From: Anaeromassilibacillus senegalensis
Lineage (GTDB): Bacteria; Bacillota; Clostridia; Oscillospirales; Acutalibacteraceae
Assembly: GCF_001261775.1 (NCBI RefSeq)
Contig: NZ_LN868538.1
Location: forward strand, 806,001 to 870,000
Length of the DNA stretch: 64,000 bases
Reading direction: 5' to 3'
Shown here: one piece after another, positions 38,401-54,737 of the stretch
Layout: every line of letters begins with the position of its first letter
Position numbering within the stretch: position 1 is the first letter of the stretch
Translations under genes and position numbers: made by a program
Notes under the pieces: generated by a model
Databases searched by the model: none
What the model saw: only the letters and a program-made list of their open reading frames with translations
What the model was told of the DNA's origin: nothing

Positions 38401-40999
38401 GTCACTCAGGTAGACGGTTGACGCCAGCTCCACCGGGCGCTTTACCAGACCCGCCAGCGCATTCTTCACAAGCTCCGCCGCCTCGTCGAGCTGCGCCTGC
38501 GTCACTTCTTCCAAGCTGGCAAGCAGCTCTTTCGCGGTTGCAACCGCCTCGGCCAGCGGCGCCCAGCTCTCCGGGGTATAGTGGCCTTCCGGCAGGCATT
38601 TCGCCTGGTTGAGCTGCTCGGACAGTACGTTGACGGACCGCAGGCCGTCCTCCGCCTGAAGCAGTGCCTCCACAGCTGCCTGTACCTGCGCATCCGTAGG
38701 ATTGCCCTCTTCCAGCAGGGCGTTGGCGGCGGCGATCGCATCCGCCAGCTTCTGCCAGGTCGCCGCGGTATAATCGGATTCCTTCAGCCCTTCGATGCTT
38801 TTCAATGTGTTGCGTAGGCGCTCCAGACCGCCCTTGTAAACAGGCAGTTCCGCGTCGTCCGCCGTCGCCGGGCGCAGACGGACCGCATAGCCGGTGCCGT
38901 ACGCCATCGGGCGGTACATCGTCTCCGTGCTGTCGATGCGGTAGCTGACGCACTCCAGCGGGCTGCTGTTTTTATTGGAGGACGTTCCGGTCAGGCCCAC
39001 CGCGTCGGCGTAGAGTTCCGCCACGTAGGTCTGGCCCGGCGTGAGGAAGGAAAGCGGGATCCGCGCTTCCCGGTCGATCGCCGAGATGCTCCCTACAAAC
39101 CACTCGTCCAAGCCGCGCGTCTTGCGCGCGAAGGTCGCGTATTCGGACATGCCCGCTTCCAGCACCTTCAAATCGTCCCAATTGCTGGGCAGGTCCTTCC
39201 AGAATTGCTTTTCATTCTCCGGCAGGCCGCCGACGCTGGACGGATTGCCGTACCAGTACAGCGAGTGCATGTAGGAGCGGAACAGCAGGGACGACGCAAG
39301 CGCATACCCCTTTGTCGCCTTGCCCGGATAGCAGAAGGTATGGTCGGTCGGGCCCTGAATCGCGCGGGTAAACAGGGTGGAAATATCCTGCGCGATCTGG
39401 TCGCCCTTGATGCCTTCGTCGCCCAGGATCCCCTCGGTGGAGAGCATGTTCGGATAGGTCCGCTCGATGCCGGAGGTGACGTATTCGTCGTGGATGGTCA
39501 TGACCAGGTGGTGGCGCGCCGCCGCCTGAATCATTTCCTCGTTCCGCTTCTCATACGCCTGTTCGCCCTCATTCATGAAGCCGGGCTTTACACCCGCCGC
39601 GCCCCAATCCTCAAAGCGCGCAAAGAGCTCGTCCACCGTATAGCGCCCGTATTTGTCAAACATATGGCGGTTGTTGACATACAGGATCATGCCGACGCCC
39701 TGCGAATTGGCGTATGCACAGATCTCCCGCATGTTCAGCTTCGGCGCGAACTTGCCGCCGGTGGGCCAGCCGGGAACCGGCTCGCCGGTGATCAGTCCGT
39801 ACGGCGGGAACCCCTCGCCCGCGTCGAAATAGCTATCCGCGGTGATGAACTGTTTCATCGTCTCCTTGACCGCCACCAGCTCCTCGGAATCGCCTTTCTC
39901 CGGCTCCAGCTTGGACGGGTCAAGGCGGGGATCGCAGCGGTCGTCCAGCTCCGGGCCGTACCAGCCGTAATCCAGCAGCACATATTCAAAATTCTCCGCC
40001 TTGGCGGTATCGATCCAGCTCTTCAGGCTCTCCGTCGTCTCGCTGCCCGCGCCCAGCATCAGGTTGCGGCCGGGTTTGACCCACTCGGAGAATTTGTACA
40101 TGTCCTCGTCCGCCGGTTCGTTCAGGTTGAGGATGATGTCTTCGTTTCCCGGCAGGCTGGCCAGCTCTTCCGCAACGACAAACACGCGCCACGGGCTGCT
40201 CTTCTGTACATTGGCAGCCACACCGACGCTTCCTCCGTCGTACATGGCGCGCAGGGTGCGGTCCGCGCTCTTTGTCATGTACATCACAGCGTAGTCATCC
40301 AGATTCGCCTCACAGATGGAGACCACCGCACCGTGTTCATATTCGACCGTCATCGGGCGGCAATAGTGCTTGCCCGCGAAGCTCTCGACCGGGACGGTTT
40401 GCGGGACCGTCTGGTTGCGGTCCTCATGAATCTGCGCCACCGCGCCGGCCGGGAACGCAAACTGCGTGTATTCGCCCGTGATGCGGTAGTCCGTCTCCTG
40501 CTCCGGCAGGATATAGCGGAGCGCCGCGCCGGTATCGTAGGCGCGCAGCTCCACGGTGACCGTCTTTCCCTCCGCGTTGGAGAGCGTCACCGCCGTCTGG
40601 TTATAGCGGTCCTCGATCACCGCCTTGTCGCCCACCACGGTATTCCAGGTGGAGTCCCCGCTGGAGGTCTCCTTGGAAACAACCGACAAATCGCTTTGGA
40701 AGCTGCCCACCGTGGTTTCCAGTCCCAGGGGCGCATCCTCCAACAGCGCGGTTCCGTCCAGAACCACATTGTAATAGGGTACGCCCTCGTTCATCCAGAA
40801 GCTGATCTGTAAATCAGCCGCCGGTGCTTCCGTCACAAGGGCATCGGCAGGCGCCCCGCCCGCCGTTTCCGCCGCGCCCGCCGCCGGGGTCAGCCCGCGC
40901 CCCGCCCGCCGTTTCCGCCGCGCCCGCCGCCGGGGTCAGCCCGAGGCTTGTCCCTACCAGCGCCATGGAGAGCAGCAACGATAGTAATCGCTTTTTCAT
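35494..40999 (-). CDS. Large secreted GH97-type glycoside hydrolase, signal peptide out of frame
   Basis: The main ORF (40836 to 35494) has 1,780 codons. The signal peptide MKKRLLSLLLSMALVGTSLG starts at ATG 40999 (GGAGGAT upstream) but is in another frame because of a 46-bp tandem duplication; removing one copy gives a 1,819-residue preprotein. Order: GH97 N-domain (about 10-240), TIM barrel (about 260-560, VLLDYGWYG, IHDEYVTSGIERTYPNML), C-domain, FIVAR-like helices, NPCBM domain (about 825-965), a beta domain, a second NPCBM (about 1075-1200), beta domains, four FIVAR repeats, and a C-terminal domain shared with the GH2 and GH43 enzymes. GH97 enzymes act on alpha-glucosides or alpha-galactosides. 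The barrel reads VKPGFM where retaining members have an Asp, so an inverting type is more likely. Confidence 0.85.
40852..40943 (-). repeat. Perfect 46-bp tandem duplication in the signal-peptide region
   Basis: Units 40852-40897 and 40898-40943 are identical. Since 46 is not a multiple of three, the extra copy puts the signal peptide and the mature GH97 enzyme in different frames. With one unit removed the join reads LGLTPAAGAAETAGGAPADA then VTEAPAADLQISF in one frame. Confidence 0.9.
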
Positions 41000-41169
41000 C
41001 CTTATCCTCCTGTTCAATACAACTTTATGCCAATGGATTTTTCTCCCCTGTCCCCCCTTCTCCGGTTTTCACCTATACAGTAGCATGTCAACCAATTAAA
41101 ATCTACTATCTCGTAGAATTTCAGATAAAAAATCATATACAATTTATAAATGAATTATGTAAAAGAATG

Positions 41170-41193
41170 GAGCCCGCCAACCGGCGGGCTCCA
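41170..41193 (-). terminator. Terminator after the DUF4397 gene
   Basis: GGAGCCCGCC and GGCGGGCTCC pair around a 4-nt loop 43 bp past the stop of the DUF4397 gene on the - strand, followed by a T-rich stretch. Confidence 0.65.
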
Positions 41194-41235
41194 AAGGAAA
41201 AGAAGGAGGGATCGGAAATTCTTTTAAAAACCGGC

Positions 41236-42216
41236 TCAGCTGTCTTCGACCACCATTGTCTGGATCGCATCCGGGGTGTTCCCACGGCTGAGGATGAAGA
41301 GGGTATACATGTTGTTCGGTTTGACGTCTACATAGACGGATACCAGCGCCTCCGGCAGGTCGAAGTCCGTTACGCCGGAGCCCACCGTCTCGATATCCTG
41401 ATAGCGCGGCATGGGGCGCAGATTCGTTTCCGCCAGATAGAACATATACTCGCCGGGGCGGATACGCTTGAAGGTTGTGACCTCTTTGTAGCGCACATCG
41501 CTGTACACCACGCGGCCGTCCTCCAGAATTACGTCGATCGGGTTGCTGTAATACGCCAGATTGCAGGCGCGGAAGCAGGACATATTCCGCGGACGGGTGC
41601 AGGGCTCGTCGGAAATCTGCATCAGGTCAAGGCCGCTGGCGGTATTGATAATCGCGATGGTCACGGTATCGCCCGCACGGAACGGCATGGATTTCTGAAT
41701 GTACACATATCCGTTCGTACCGGTCACCGTTACCGTCTGGAACCCGTCGGAAACCCTTCCATAAGGGGTCAAGCTGGCAAAGCCCAGTCCGTTAACGATA
41801 AAACGGCGGTTGATAAACACACGGAACGGCTGATAGCCGAATGCCGCGTTCAAAAAACGCACCTTGCCGAACCGGGAATCCGTATTGCAGAAGAAACACG
41901 GCGGATTGGGAAGCGGCAGGATCGGGATTGTTTGTCCGGGACGGCCCGGATAGACAGGGCCACCCTCGCCCGGATTGGGCAGAGGGATCATTGGCAGATT
42001 GCTTCCGGAGCCTCCTACGGAGCCCCCTTCGCCCGGGTTGGGCAGCGGGATCACCGGGATATTGTTTTCAGGAATAATCGGGCCGCCCTCGCCCGGATTG
42101 GGCAGAGGAATGACCGGGGTGCCGCCGCCTCCGGCGACCGGACCGCCTTCGCCCGGGTTGGGCAGGGGCGTTGTCGCAAACCCTCTGCTGACTCTATCAT
42201 CAGATGAAGCCATCAT
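41236..42216 (-). CDS. DUF4397 protein with PLPNPGEGG repeats
   Basis: A 326-residue protein; ATG 42216 lies six bases after GGAG, better placed than the ATG at 42222. Residues 15-95 hold four PLPNPGEGG(P/S) units spaced 18-22 residues apart, ending in a variant PLPNPPCFFCNTD. The rest matches DUF4397 beta-sandwich proteins (VRFLNAAFGYQPFRVFINRR, then PGEYMFYLAETN), probably two copies. There is no signal peptide. In related bacteria such proteins are seen at the spore or cell surface. Four Cys residues in CFFC and in CFRACN could form cross-links. The low-complexity repeat resembles collagen-like spacers. Confidence 0.75.
   Translation of the reverse strand: MMASSDDRVSRGFATTPLPNPGEGGPVAGGGGTPVIPLPNPGEGGPIIPENNIPVIPLPNPGEGGSVGGSGSNLPMIPLPNPGEGGPVYPGRPGQTIPILPLPNPPCFFCNTDSRFGKVRFLNAAFGYQPFRVFINRRFIVNGLGFASLTPYGRVSDGFQTVTVTGTNGYVYIQKSMPFRAGDTVTIAIINTASGLDLMQISDEPCTRPRNMSCFRACNLAYYSNPIDVILEDGRVVYSDVRYKEVTTFKRIRPGEYMFYLAETNLRPMPRYQDIETVGSGVTDFDLPEALVSVYVDVKPNNMYTLFILSRGNTPDAIQTMVVEDS
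41935..42175 (-). repeat. Four imperfect DNA repeats coding PLPNPGEGG
   Basis: The 26-27-bp sequence beginning CCGCCCTCGCCCGG occurs four times at ~60-bp spacing (near 41962, 42025, 42083 and 42143), with variable DNA between. It is in frame in the DUF4397 gene, so copy number can change without loss of frame. Confidence 0.85.
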
Positions 42217-42360
42217 GTTCATCTCCTTTCTCTTTTGTTTCAATATATGAAACGCCGTATTTTCTTGTGATAAGAATATGCGCCGCCCGGGCATGAAAAG
42301 GGAACCAGGCGAAGCTGGTTCATCTTTGACAGGATACACAAAAGCCGGTTAAATCGACGA

Positions 42361-42386
42361 ATCCCCCCGCCTTCGGCGGGGGGATT
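42361..42386. terminator. Terminator after the methyltransferase gene
   Basis: ATCCCCCCGC and GCGGGGGGAT pair around CTTCG. It lies between the end of the methyltransferase gene and the start of the DUF4397 gene. Confidence 0.8.
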
Positions 42387-42474
42387 CACCCTTTTCTGAT
42401 TCACTTTCTATGCAAAACGTGCATAATCACACAGCCGCATCCGGTCTTTCCCAAATGAATCCAGGCATGCGTTT

Positions 42475-43266
42475 TTAAGATTCTTTTACCTGTAATACCG
42501 TCATCGCGGCATAATGCAGCACCTCAAACTGCTCCGGCGCAATTTTTTCCAGCAGCGCCAAATGCTCGCGCTCAAACGCGCGCACCTGCTCCTCCGGCAG
42601 GGACGCCCCCACGCCGCGGCAGGCTTTCATCCGTCCGTTCCAGCTTTCCCGCGTAAAAGGCACCCGCAGATCATATACAACGGAATCCTGCACGGTAAAC
42701 CAGTTCTCTGCGATGGGCGGGATTGCGATCGGGTGGCGGGTCTCCCCTTTACCGGACCACTGTGGGCTGTACTGCAATACCAGCGATTCGCTGGCCCCTG
42801 CAATGGGGTCCTCCTCCGGCAGCCATGCCATATAGAGCACCGCCAGCCTGCCGCCCGGCTTCAGCATCTTTGCCAGCTTGGGCAACAGGACCGCGTGGTC
42901 AAAATAGAAGAAGCACTGGCAGGCGGTCACAACGTCAAAGGTATGGTCCGGAAAATCCACCGCCTCCGCCGGTGCGGCAAAAAACGCAATGTCCATATCC
43001 TGCTCCGCGGCAAGGCGCTTTGCCTGCTCAATCTGCTCCGGAGCAATGTCCGTCCCTGTAAATTTTGCGCCGTACCGGTACAGGTTGCGCGGCAGCACGC
43101 CCGTCCCGGTTCCCAGGTCAAGGACGGCCTGCCCCTCTGTGCACAGGCCCAAATCCAGGATTTTCTGATAAAATTCCGCCGGATAGATATCCCGGTAACG
43201 CGCGTAATCGGCGGAAGCTTTTCCCCAGTCGAATGCCCGGCCGGAATCAATTTTTTCGTTTTTCAT
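42475..43266 (-). CDS. Class I SAM-dependent methyltransferase
   Basis: A 263-residue cytosolic protein, ATG 43266 after AGGAGG. The Rossmann SAM site VLDLGTGTGVLPRNL lies near residue 47, TGTDIAPEQIEQA near 71, and the motif-IV-like DVVTACQCFFYFD near 112. It resembles UbiE/Methyltransf_11 small-molecule methyltransferases. The substrate is not visible. It stands alone. Confidence 0.85.
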   Translation of the reverse strand: MKNEKIDSGRAFDWGKASADYARYRDIYPAEFYQKILDLGLCTEGQAVLDLGTGTGVLPRNLYRYGAKFTGTDIAPEQIEQAKRLAAEQDMDIAFFAAPAEAVDFPDHTFDVVTACQCFFYFDHAVLLPKLAKMLKPGGRLAVLYMAWLPEEDPIAGASESLVLQYSPQWSGKGETRHPIAIPPIAENWFTVQDSVVYDLRVPFTRESWNGRMKACRGVGASLPEEQVRAFEREHLALLEKIAPEQFEVLHYAAMTVLQVKES

Positions 43267-43320
43267 TCTTTTCCTCCTGTATTAAAGAGGGGGTGTCTCG
43301 TAACCAGCTGCATTTGACGA

Positions 43321-43440
43321 AGACCCGTTGCAAAATGAAATTGTGATCGTAAATCGAATTAAGAAAATATCTTTAAAAATGGATTTTCACAACCAGATTC
43401 AAGGGTGATTTTTCATAAAAAGCTATTTTGCAACGGGTCT
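43321..43440. repeat. 120-bp element with perfect 16-bp terminal inverted repeats
   Basis: AGACCCGTTGCAAAAT at 43321-43336 is exactly complementary to 43425-43440. The interior is AT-rich and has no ORF. It looks like a MITE or a long stem-loop. I see no obvious target-site duplication. It abuts a CTTCCCCAGC/GCTGGGGAAG hairpin (43442-43466) and the long repeat R3. Confidence 0.7.
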
Positions 43441-43507
43441 GCTTCCCCAGCTTTCGCTGGGGAAGCAGGAAAAGCCCCAGAGACGGCACCCTGCCTCATA
43501 AACGGCA

Positions 43508-43876
43508 ATATCACTCGTTCCCACTCGCTCTTGACCTCCGGTCGGGACGCTCGCTTGAGGCTAAAGCCTCGCTCGACGCTCTAAACGACCATCGCCGCTT
43601 TTTAGAAACGTAGAAGAATATATTTTAAGAATTGTCTGCAAGGTAAAAATGGTTCCCGCCGGTTTTAGAAACGTAGAAAGACCTATTTTAAGCATGATTT
43701 GCAAGGTAAAAATGTTCCTCGCCGGAAGCGCGTCCCGACTGGAAGTCCGCGTCCGACCGGAGGTCCGCGAAAGACGTTGCACGTCCCCTGCCTTTGGAAA
43801 CCGCCGCTTTTTAGAAAAGCGGAAAAACACATTTCGCTCTACTTTACAATCAAAACAGGGACTGTTTTGCAACGTA
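43508..43876 (+). repeat. Dispersed intergenic repeat, long copy R3
   Basis: Near-identical to R2 in inverted orientation. It contains two imperfect 62-bp tandem units (43601-43662 and 43664-43725; each starts TTTAGAAACGTAGAA and ends with GCCGG). Two copies of GCCGCTTTTTAGAAA bound the ~215-bp middle, which is missing in R1. No ORF. Confidence 0.8.
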
Positions 43877-43944
43877 CACATGCTTCTTTTATCCTGCTAT
43901 TCTTTTGCGCAAAACCCGCATTGTGAGACAGCCGTTCCCCTGTG

Positions 43945-45648
43945 TTAAATCTGTGCGTTGAAAAGATTGCGCAGCTTGTAGACAATATCCTCGCTGGTGC
44001 CGGAGATACTGGCTGCTTCGTTGATCGCCGCCAGTTCGTCCAGTTGTTCGTTGGAGTAGTTGTAGCTGATGGTATAGACGGGGATTTTCAGCCCGGCGAC
44101 GATGCCGCCGACGTCGCGGTAACGGTAGCCGTTATTGCTCTCGCCGTCCGTCAGGACAAAGATCATCGGCTTGGCGTTGCCCACCTCGTCGAGCTTCTTT
44201 TCCACCATGTCCATGCCCACGGTCAGGGCGTCGTACATGGCGGTCTGCCCGCCGACCGTCAGGTTGTTGACCGCGCCCTTGAAGCAGGTCTTCTGCTTGA
44301 GGTTGAATTTCTCAATCGGCAGGTCGCGGTATACGTCGGAACTGAAAGAAATCAGGCCGATGTAGTTGTCGTCGTTGATATACTGCATGGAATTGAGCAA
44401 TGCCGTGCGCAGGTTGTTGATCGGCTCGCCGGACATGCTGCCGGAGATATCCACGATAAACAGTGCGACAATTGGCATATCGCCGTCCTTGTTTTCCTTC
44501 CAGATGGACTGCGCCTGCGTGATTGTCTGCCCGCCGGGCTGCGGCAGTGCCGATTGATACTCCTCATTGCTGTTAAAGCCGTACTTGGTTGCCAGTTCCT
44601 GCGACTGCTGGGAACCGCATTCCGCGATGAATTGGTCCAGGACCTCTTCTTTTTCCGCGGAGAGGTTCCCCACCGCGTACATGGGATTGTCATGCCGCAC
44701 GCCAAAGGGAATAAATTTGTATTCGCGCGCCAGTGTGCTGTCGTTGATATAGGACTGGTATTCCAGAATCAGCCCATCGAGCACGTTGCTTTCCGCCGCG
44801 GTGCGCATCTGCATGGTAGTAAACGCCACCAGCGGCACGTTCGCCTGAAATTTGTTGAACTGGCCGACCGCCTTACTGCTCAACGGGTTTTCCGGGTCGC
44901 CGGTGTAGAGGGTATTCAGCAGGAAGTTCAGGCCGGTGGAACTGGCATAAGGATTGGTGTAGCCCATCATCATCTCACCGTCGGCGGTTGCCTGCACAAC
45001 GGTGCTGAAATCCGCACTGCCGTATTGTTCGATCAGATGGCTTTCCATTTCCTCCGTCAGCAGGACCCCGGCCACATTGCCGGCCAGACGGTCGGATTTT
45101 AGCTGCACGCTGACGCCGCCGGTCTCCAGCATCGCGCCCCACAGCGTACTGGAGGGCGTAAACGCATCCGGCACGTATTTCCCGGAGGAGATGTACTCAA
45201 CTGCCGTGCCGGAGTCGACAGACCGGACCGTTACGGACGCCGTTGCGCCCGACGATGTGGTATGGTTCGCCTTGTTAAAGGCTTCCGCCACGTCGAGCAG
45301 CCAGCGGTCCATTCCTGGGCCGCCCTTTTCCGGCGACGTAAAGACTTCAATATCAATCTGGCCGCTGCCCTGCACACCGATGGGGTACACCGTATCGATG
45401 TCCGGCAGCTCCTCCGCGGTGGAGAGGGACTCATTGACATTTAGCGCCTCCGAGCGCAGCGGCAGGTCCTCCACCTGGATGTGGCCCAGCATTTTCGCAA
45501 TGGAGGACTTCGCTTCATCCGCGGAAATGGCGCTGTTCGTCTTGCCCAGGTTCTTGGTGACGGAAACACCCACCGTGACCACGATGGCAAGCACCACCAC
45601 AATGGCGCCAAAGATTACGCCGTTCTTTACCTTCTTATTTTCGAACAT
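43945..45648 (-). CDS. Membrane-anchored solute-binding-like plus VWA protein
   Basis: A 567-residue protein with one N-terminal membrane helix (VIFGAIVVVLAIVVTVGVSV). Residues about 90-345 resemble an extracellular solute-binding fold (IDIEVFTSPEKGG..., SGKYVPDAFTPSS). The C-terminal third is a von Willebrand A domain with an intact metal site: DISGSMSG near residue 400, a Thr in GGQTAMYDA, and VLTDGESNN near 502. It should face outward and bind a ligand or protein with Mg2+. Its start overlaps the upstream 258-residue gene by 22 nt, so the two are probably partners. No chaperone-type MoxR ATPase is present. Confidence 0.8.
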   Translation of the reverse strand: MFENKKVKNGVIFGAIVVVLAIVVTVGVSVTKNLGKTNSAISADEAKSSIAKMLGHIQVEDLPLRSEALNVNESLSTAEELPDIDTVYPIGVQGSGQIDIEVFTSPEKGGPGMDRWLLDVAEAFNKANHTTSSGATASVTVRSVDSGTAVEYISSGKYVPDAFTPSSTLWGAMLETGGVSVQLKSDRLAGNVAGVLLTEEMESHLIEQYGSADFSTVVQATADGEMMMGYTNPYASSTGLNFLLNTLYTGDPENPLSSKAVGQFNKFQANVPLVAFTTMQMRTAAESNVLDGLILEYQSYINDSTLAREYKFIPFGVRHDNPMYAVGNLSAEKEEVLDQFIAECGSQQSQELATKYGFNSNEEYQSALPQPGGQTITQAQSIWKENKDGDMPIVALFIVDISGSMSGEPINNLRTALLNSMQYINDDNYIGLISFSSDVYRDLPIEKFNLKQKTCFKGAVNNLTVGGQTAMYDALTVGMDMVEKKLDEVGNAKPMIFVLTDGESNNGYRYRDVGGIVAGLKIPVYTISYNYSNEQLDELAAINEAASISGTSEDIVYKLRNLFNAQI

Positions 45649-46403
45649 ACTTCCTCCCCTACCTCTCGTTCCAGATTCTGTGTCAGTTCCGTACTGCGGA
45701 TATATTCATCCAGATGCTGCATTGCCAGGATGGAGTCCGTATCCCACTTGTTCGCCGTATTCGCGCGGGTCAGCTCCAGGCTCAGCTGGTCGATCCGGAG
45801 AATGATCTCCTCGTTCTGGTTGGTAATCTCATCCGTGTATTGCGCCACCGACGTATAGAAGTCCTCCTTCTGCCGCCGGGCCTGCTCCGTTGCAAGCTCC
45901 AGCTTCCCGGCGCGGAACAGCGCGTATTCATCCTCATCAAAGACGATGGCGCGCGTCGCAAGCGCGCGCACGTTCTCATAGAACACATCGGATACGCGGG
46001 TTAAAATGGTCAGGCATTTGTCCGCGTTGATCTTGCTTCCGGTTTTCAGCAGCAGTTGAATGGTTTTCTGCTTTTTTTCAAACCGCGCGATCTGGTCAAT
46101 GCCCGCCTCCAGATCTTTCCGGAAAAACGGTTTGTTCAGGCATTGCCGGAGCAACTGCGTATATTCCTCCGGGCGGTTCTGTACATCGGTTTTGAGCGCA
46201 ACCGGGTGTATCTCCTGTTTGGCAAACAGCAGCTTATAGTCCAGCCAAAGCGCTCCGATCGTCAGGCTGAACCCGACTACCAGCCCCAAAAGCATCCAGA
46301 CCGGCGGCTGGCTGAATACGTCGAACAGGCCGGGGGACAGCAGGTAGATCAGTGCCAGCGCCGCCGCAAGGTTGGCCCCAACCAACGCGACTATTTTTTT
46401 CAC
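45627..46403 (-). CDS. Two-helix membrane protein, partner of the VWA protein
   Basis: A 258-residue protein with two N-terminal membrane helices (residues about 4-25 and 34-54) and a long, charged coiled-coil-like cytoplasmic part. It does not match a family I can name. Translation is coupled to the VWA gene by a 22-nt overlap. AAGGGGGAAT precedes the ATG. The two probably form an envelope complex. Confidence 0.7.
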   Translation of the reverse strand: MKKIVALVGANLAAALALIYLLSPGLFDVFSQPPVWMLLGLVVGFSLTIGALWLDYKLLFAKQEIHPVALKTDVQNRPEEYTQLLRQCLNKPFFRKDLEAGIDQIARFEKKQKTIQLLLKTGSKINADKCLTILTRVSDVFYENVRALATRAIVFDEDEYALFRAGKLELATEQARRQKEDFYTSVAQYTDEITNQNEEIILRIDQLSLELTRANTANKWDTDSILAMQHLDEYIRSTELTQNLEREVGEEVCSKIRR

Positions 46404-46580
46404 ATGGATTCCCCCTTCTTCCCGGTGGAATTTGGTATTTTTGTTATAATTTATTATATCTCATCTCTACGGAAATTACAATGACAGAAAGCGACGCGTC
46501 TCACCGGGTGAATATTTTTCTCTGACGGAGTGGGCTGCTACCATTCTATTCCATTACGGCAATATGCATCCCAAAAAAGA

Positions 46581-46614
46581 GAACCGGTACGGGTCAAATG
46601 ACCCGTACCGGTTC
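46581..46614. terminator. Terminator after the GH2 gene
   Basis: GAACCGGTACGGGTCA pairs perfectly with TGACCCGTACCGGTTC, with A- and T-rich flanks, 40 bp past the GH2 stop on the - strand. Confidence 0.85.
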
Positions 46615-46653
46615 CATTTGGTTGACACTTTCCTTGATTAAAGCATGCCTTAA

Positions 46654-54174
<7,521 letters not shown>

Positions 54175-54405
54175 ATGGTACAGTACCGGACGGAAAAACA
54201 CCAATTCAACCCTGAAAACGCGGCCCCGTATGAAAGCTATTGTCTCTGCTGCTATCGGGACGGCGCACCGGTCCTTCAAATTGCGGACCTCTCGCTCTCC
54301 GGATCCTCCGTGGAACGGCTGGCGGAACAGTGCAATCGGCTGGAACTGTCCCCCCTGCACCTTCGGGATGTTGTGGAGGACTTTCTTGCGCAGGACAGCC
54401 CCTGA
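54175..54405 (+). CDS. Small DUF6514-like protein (76 aa)
   Basis: ATG 54175 with AAAGGAG eight bases upstream. It begins MVQYRTEKHQFNPENAAPYE and includes YCLCCYRDGAPVLQIADLSLSG and a helical end (LSPLHLRDVVEDFLAQD). This pattern of short strands then an helix fits DUF6514, a small family of Clostridia of unknown role. Two adjacent Cys may bind metal. It has its own terminator. Confidence 0.6.
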   Translation: MVQYRTEKHQFNPENAAPYESYCLCCYRDGAPVLQIADLSLSGSSVERLAEQCNRLELSPLHLRDVVEDFLAQDSP

Positions 54406-54443
54406 TCGGGGCCTTGGCAAAGCAGCATTTTTTTGCACACGGC

Positions 54444-54482
54444 AAAAAGCCGGTCCCCGCGCAAACGGGGACCGGCTTTTTG
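54444..54482 (+). terminator. Terminator after the DUF6514-like gene
   Basis: AAAAAGCCGGTCCCCG pairs with CGGGGACCGGCTTTTT around GCAAA. The 250 bp beyond it (to 54737) hold no gene; I see only a GC-rich stretch before the GH43 stop. Confidence 0.85.
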
Positions 54483-54737
54483 TTGCTGCTGCATTATCTC
54501 TTGCTCCCCGGTGAGGAGGTCGCCGCCTTGCGGCAGCTTTCCGGGGATTGGGGCGGACGTGCCTGCACACGTCCGCCGGTGTAGCTTATAAACATATAAA
54601 GATTAGGAAGGAAAGAAGGGTTTGATCCATCTGAACGGACCGTTGATAGCGCGGGCCGCCGGTCGGGCCGTACCGCCGGCGAATCCCGCAAATCGTTTTC
54701 TGCGGTTTTAAAAAGATGCGATTTTCCGTGCCGGCAA

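Noticed and set aside
39205..40812. Long + strand open frames opposite the GH97, GH43 and permease genes
   Set aside because: All are shadows of real - strand genes; none has a ribosome binding site or recognisable domain.
41935..42175. Regularly spaced repeats that look like a CRISPR array
   Set aside because: They are in frame within the DUF4397 gene, code for PLPNPGEGG and differ in sequence between copies. No cas genes occur in the window.
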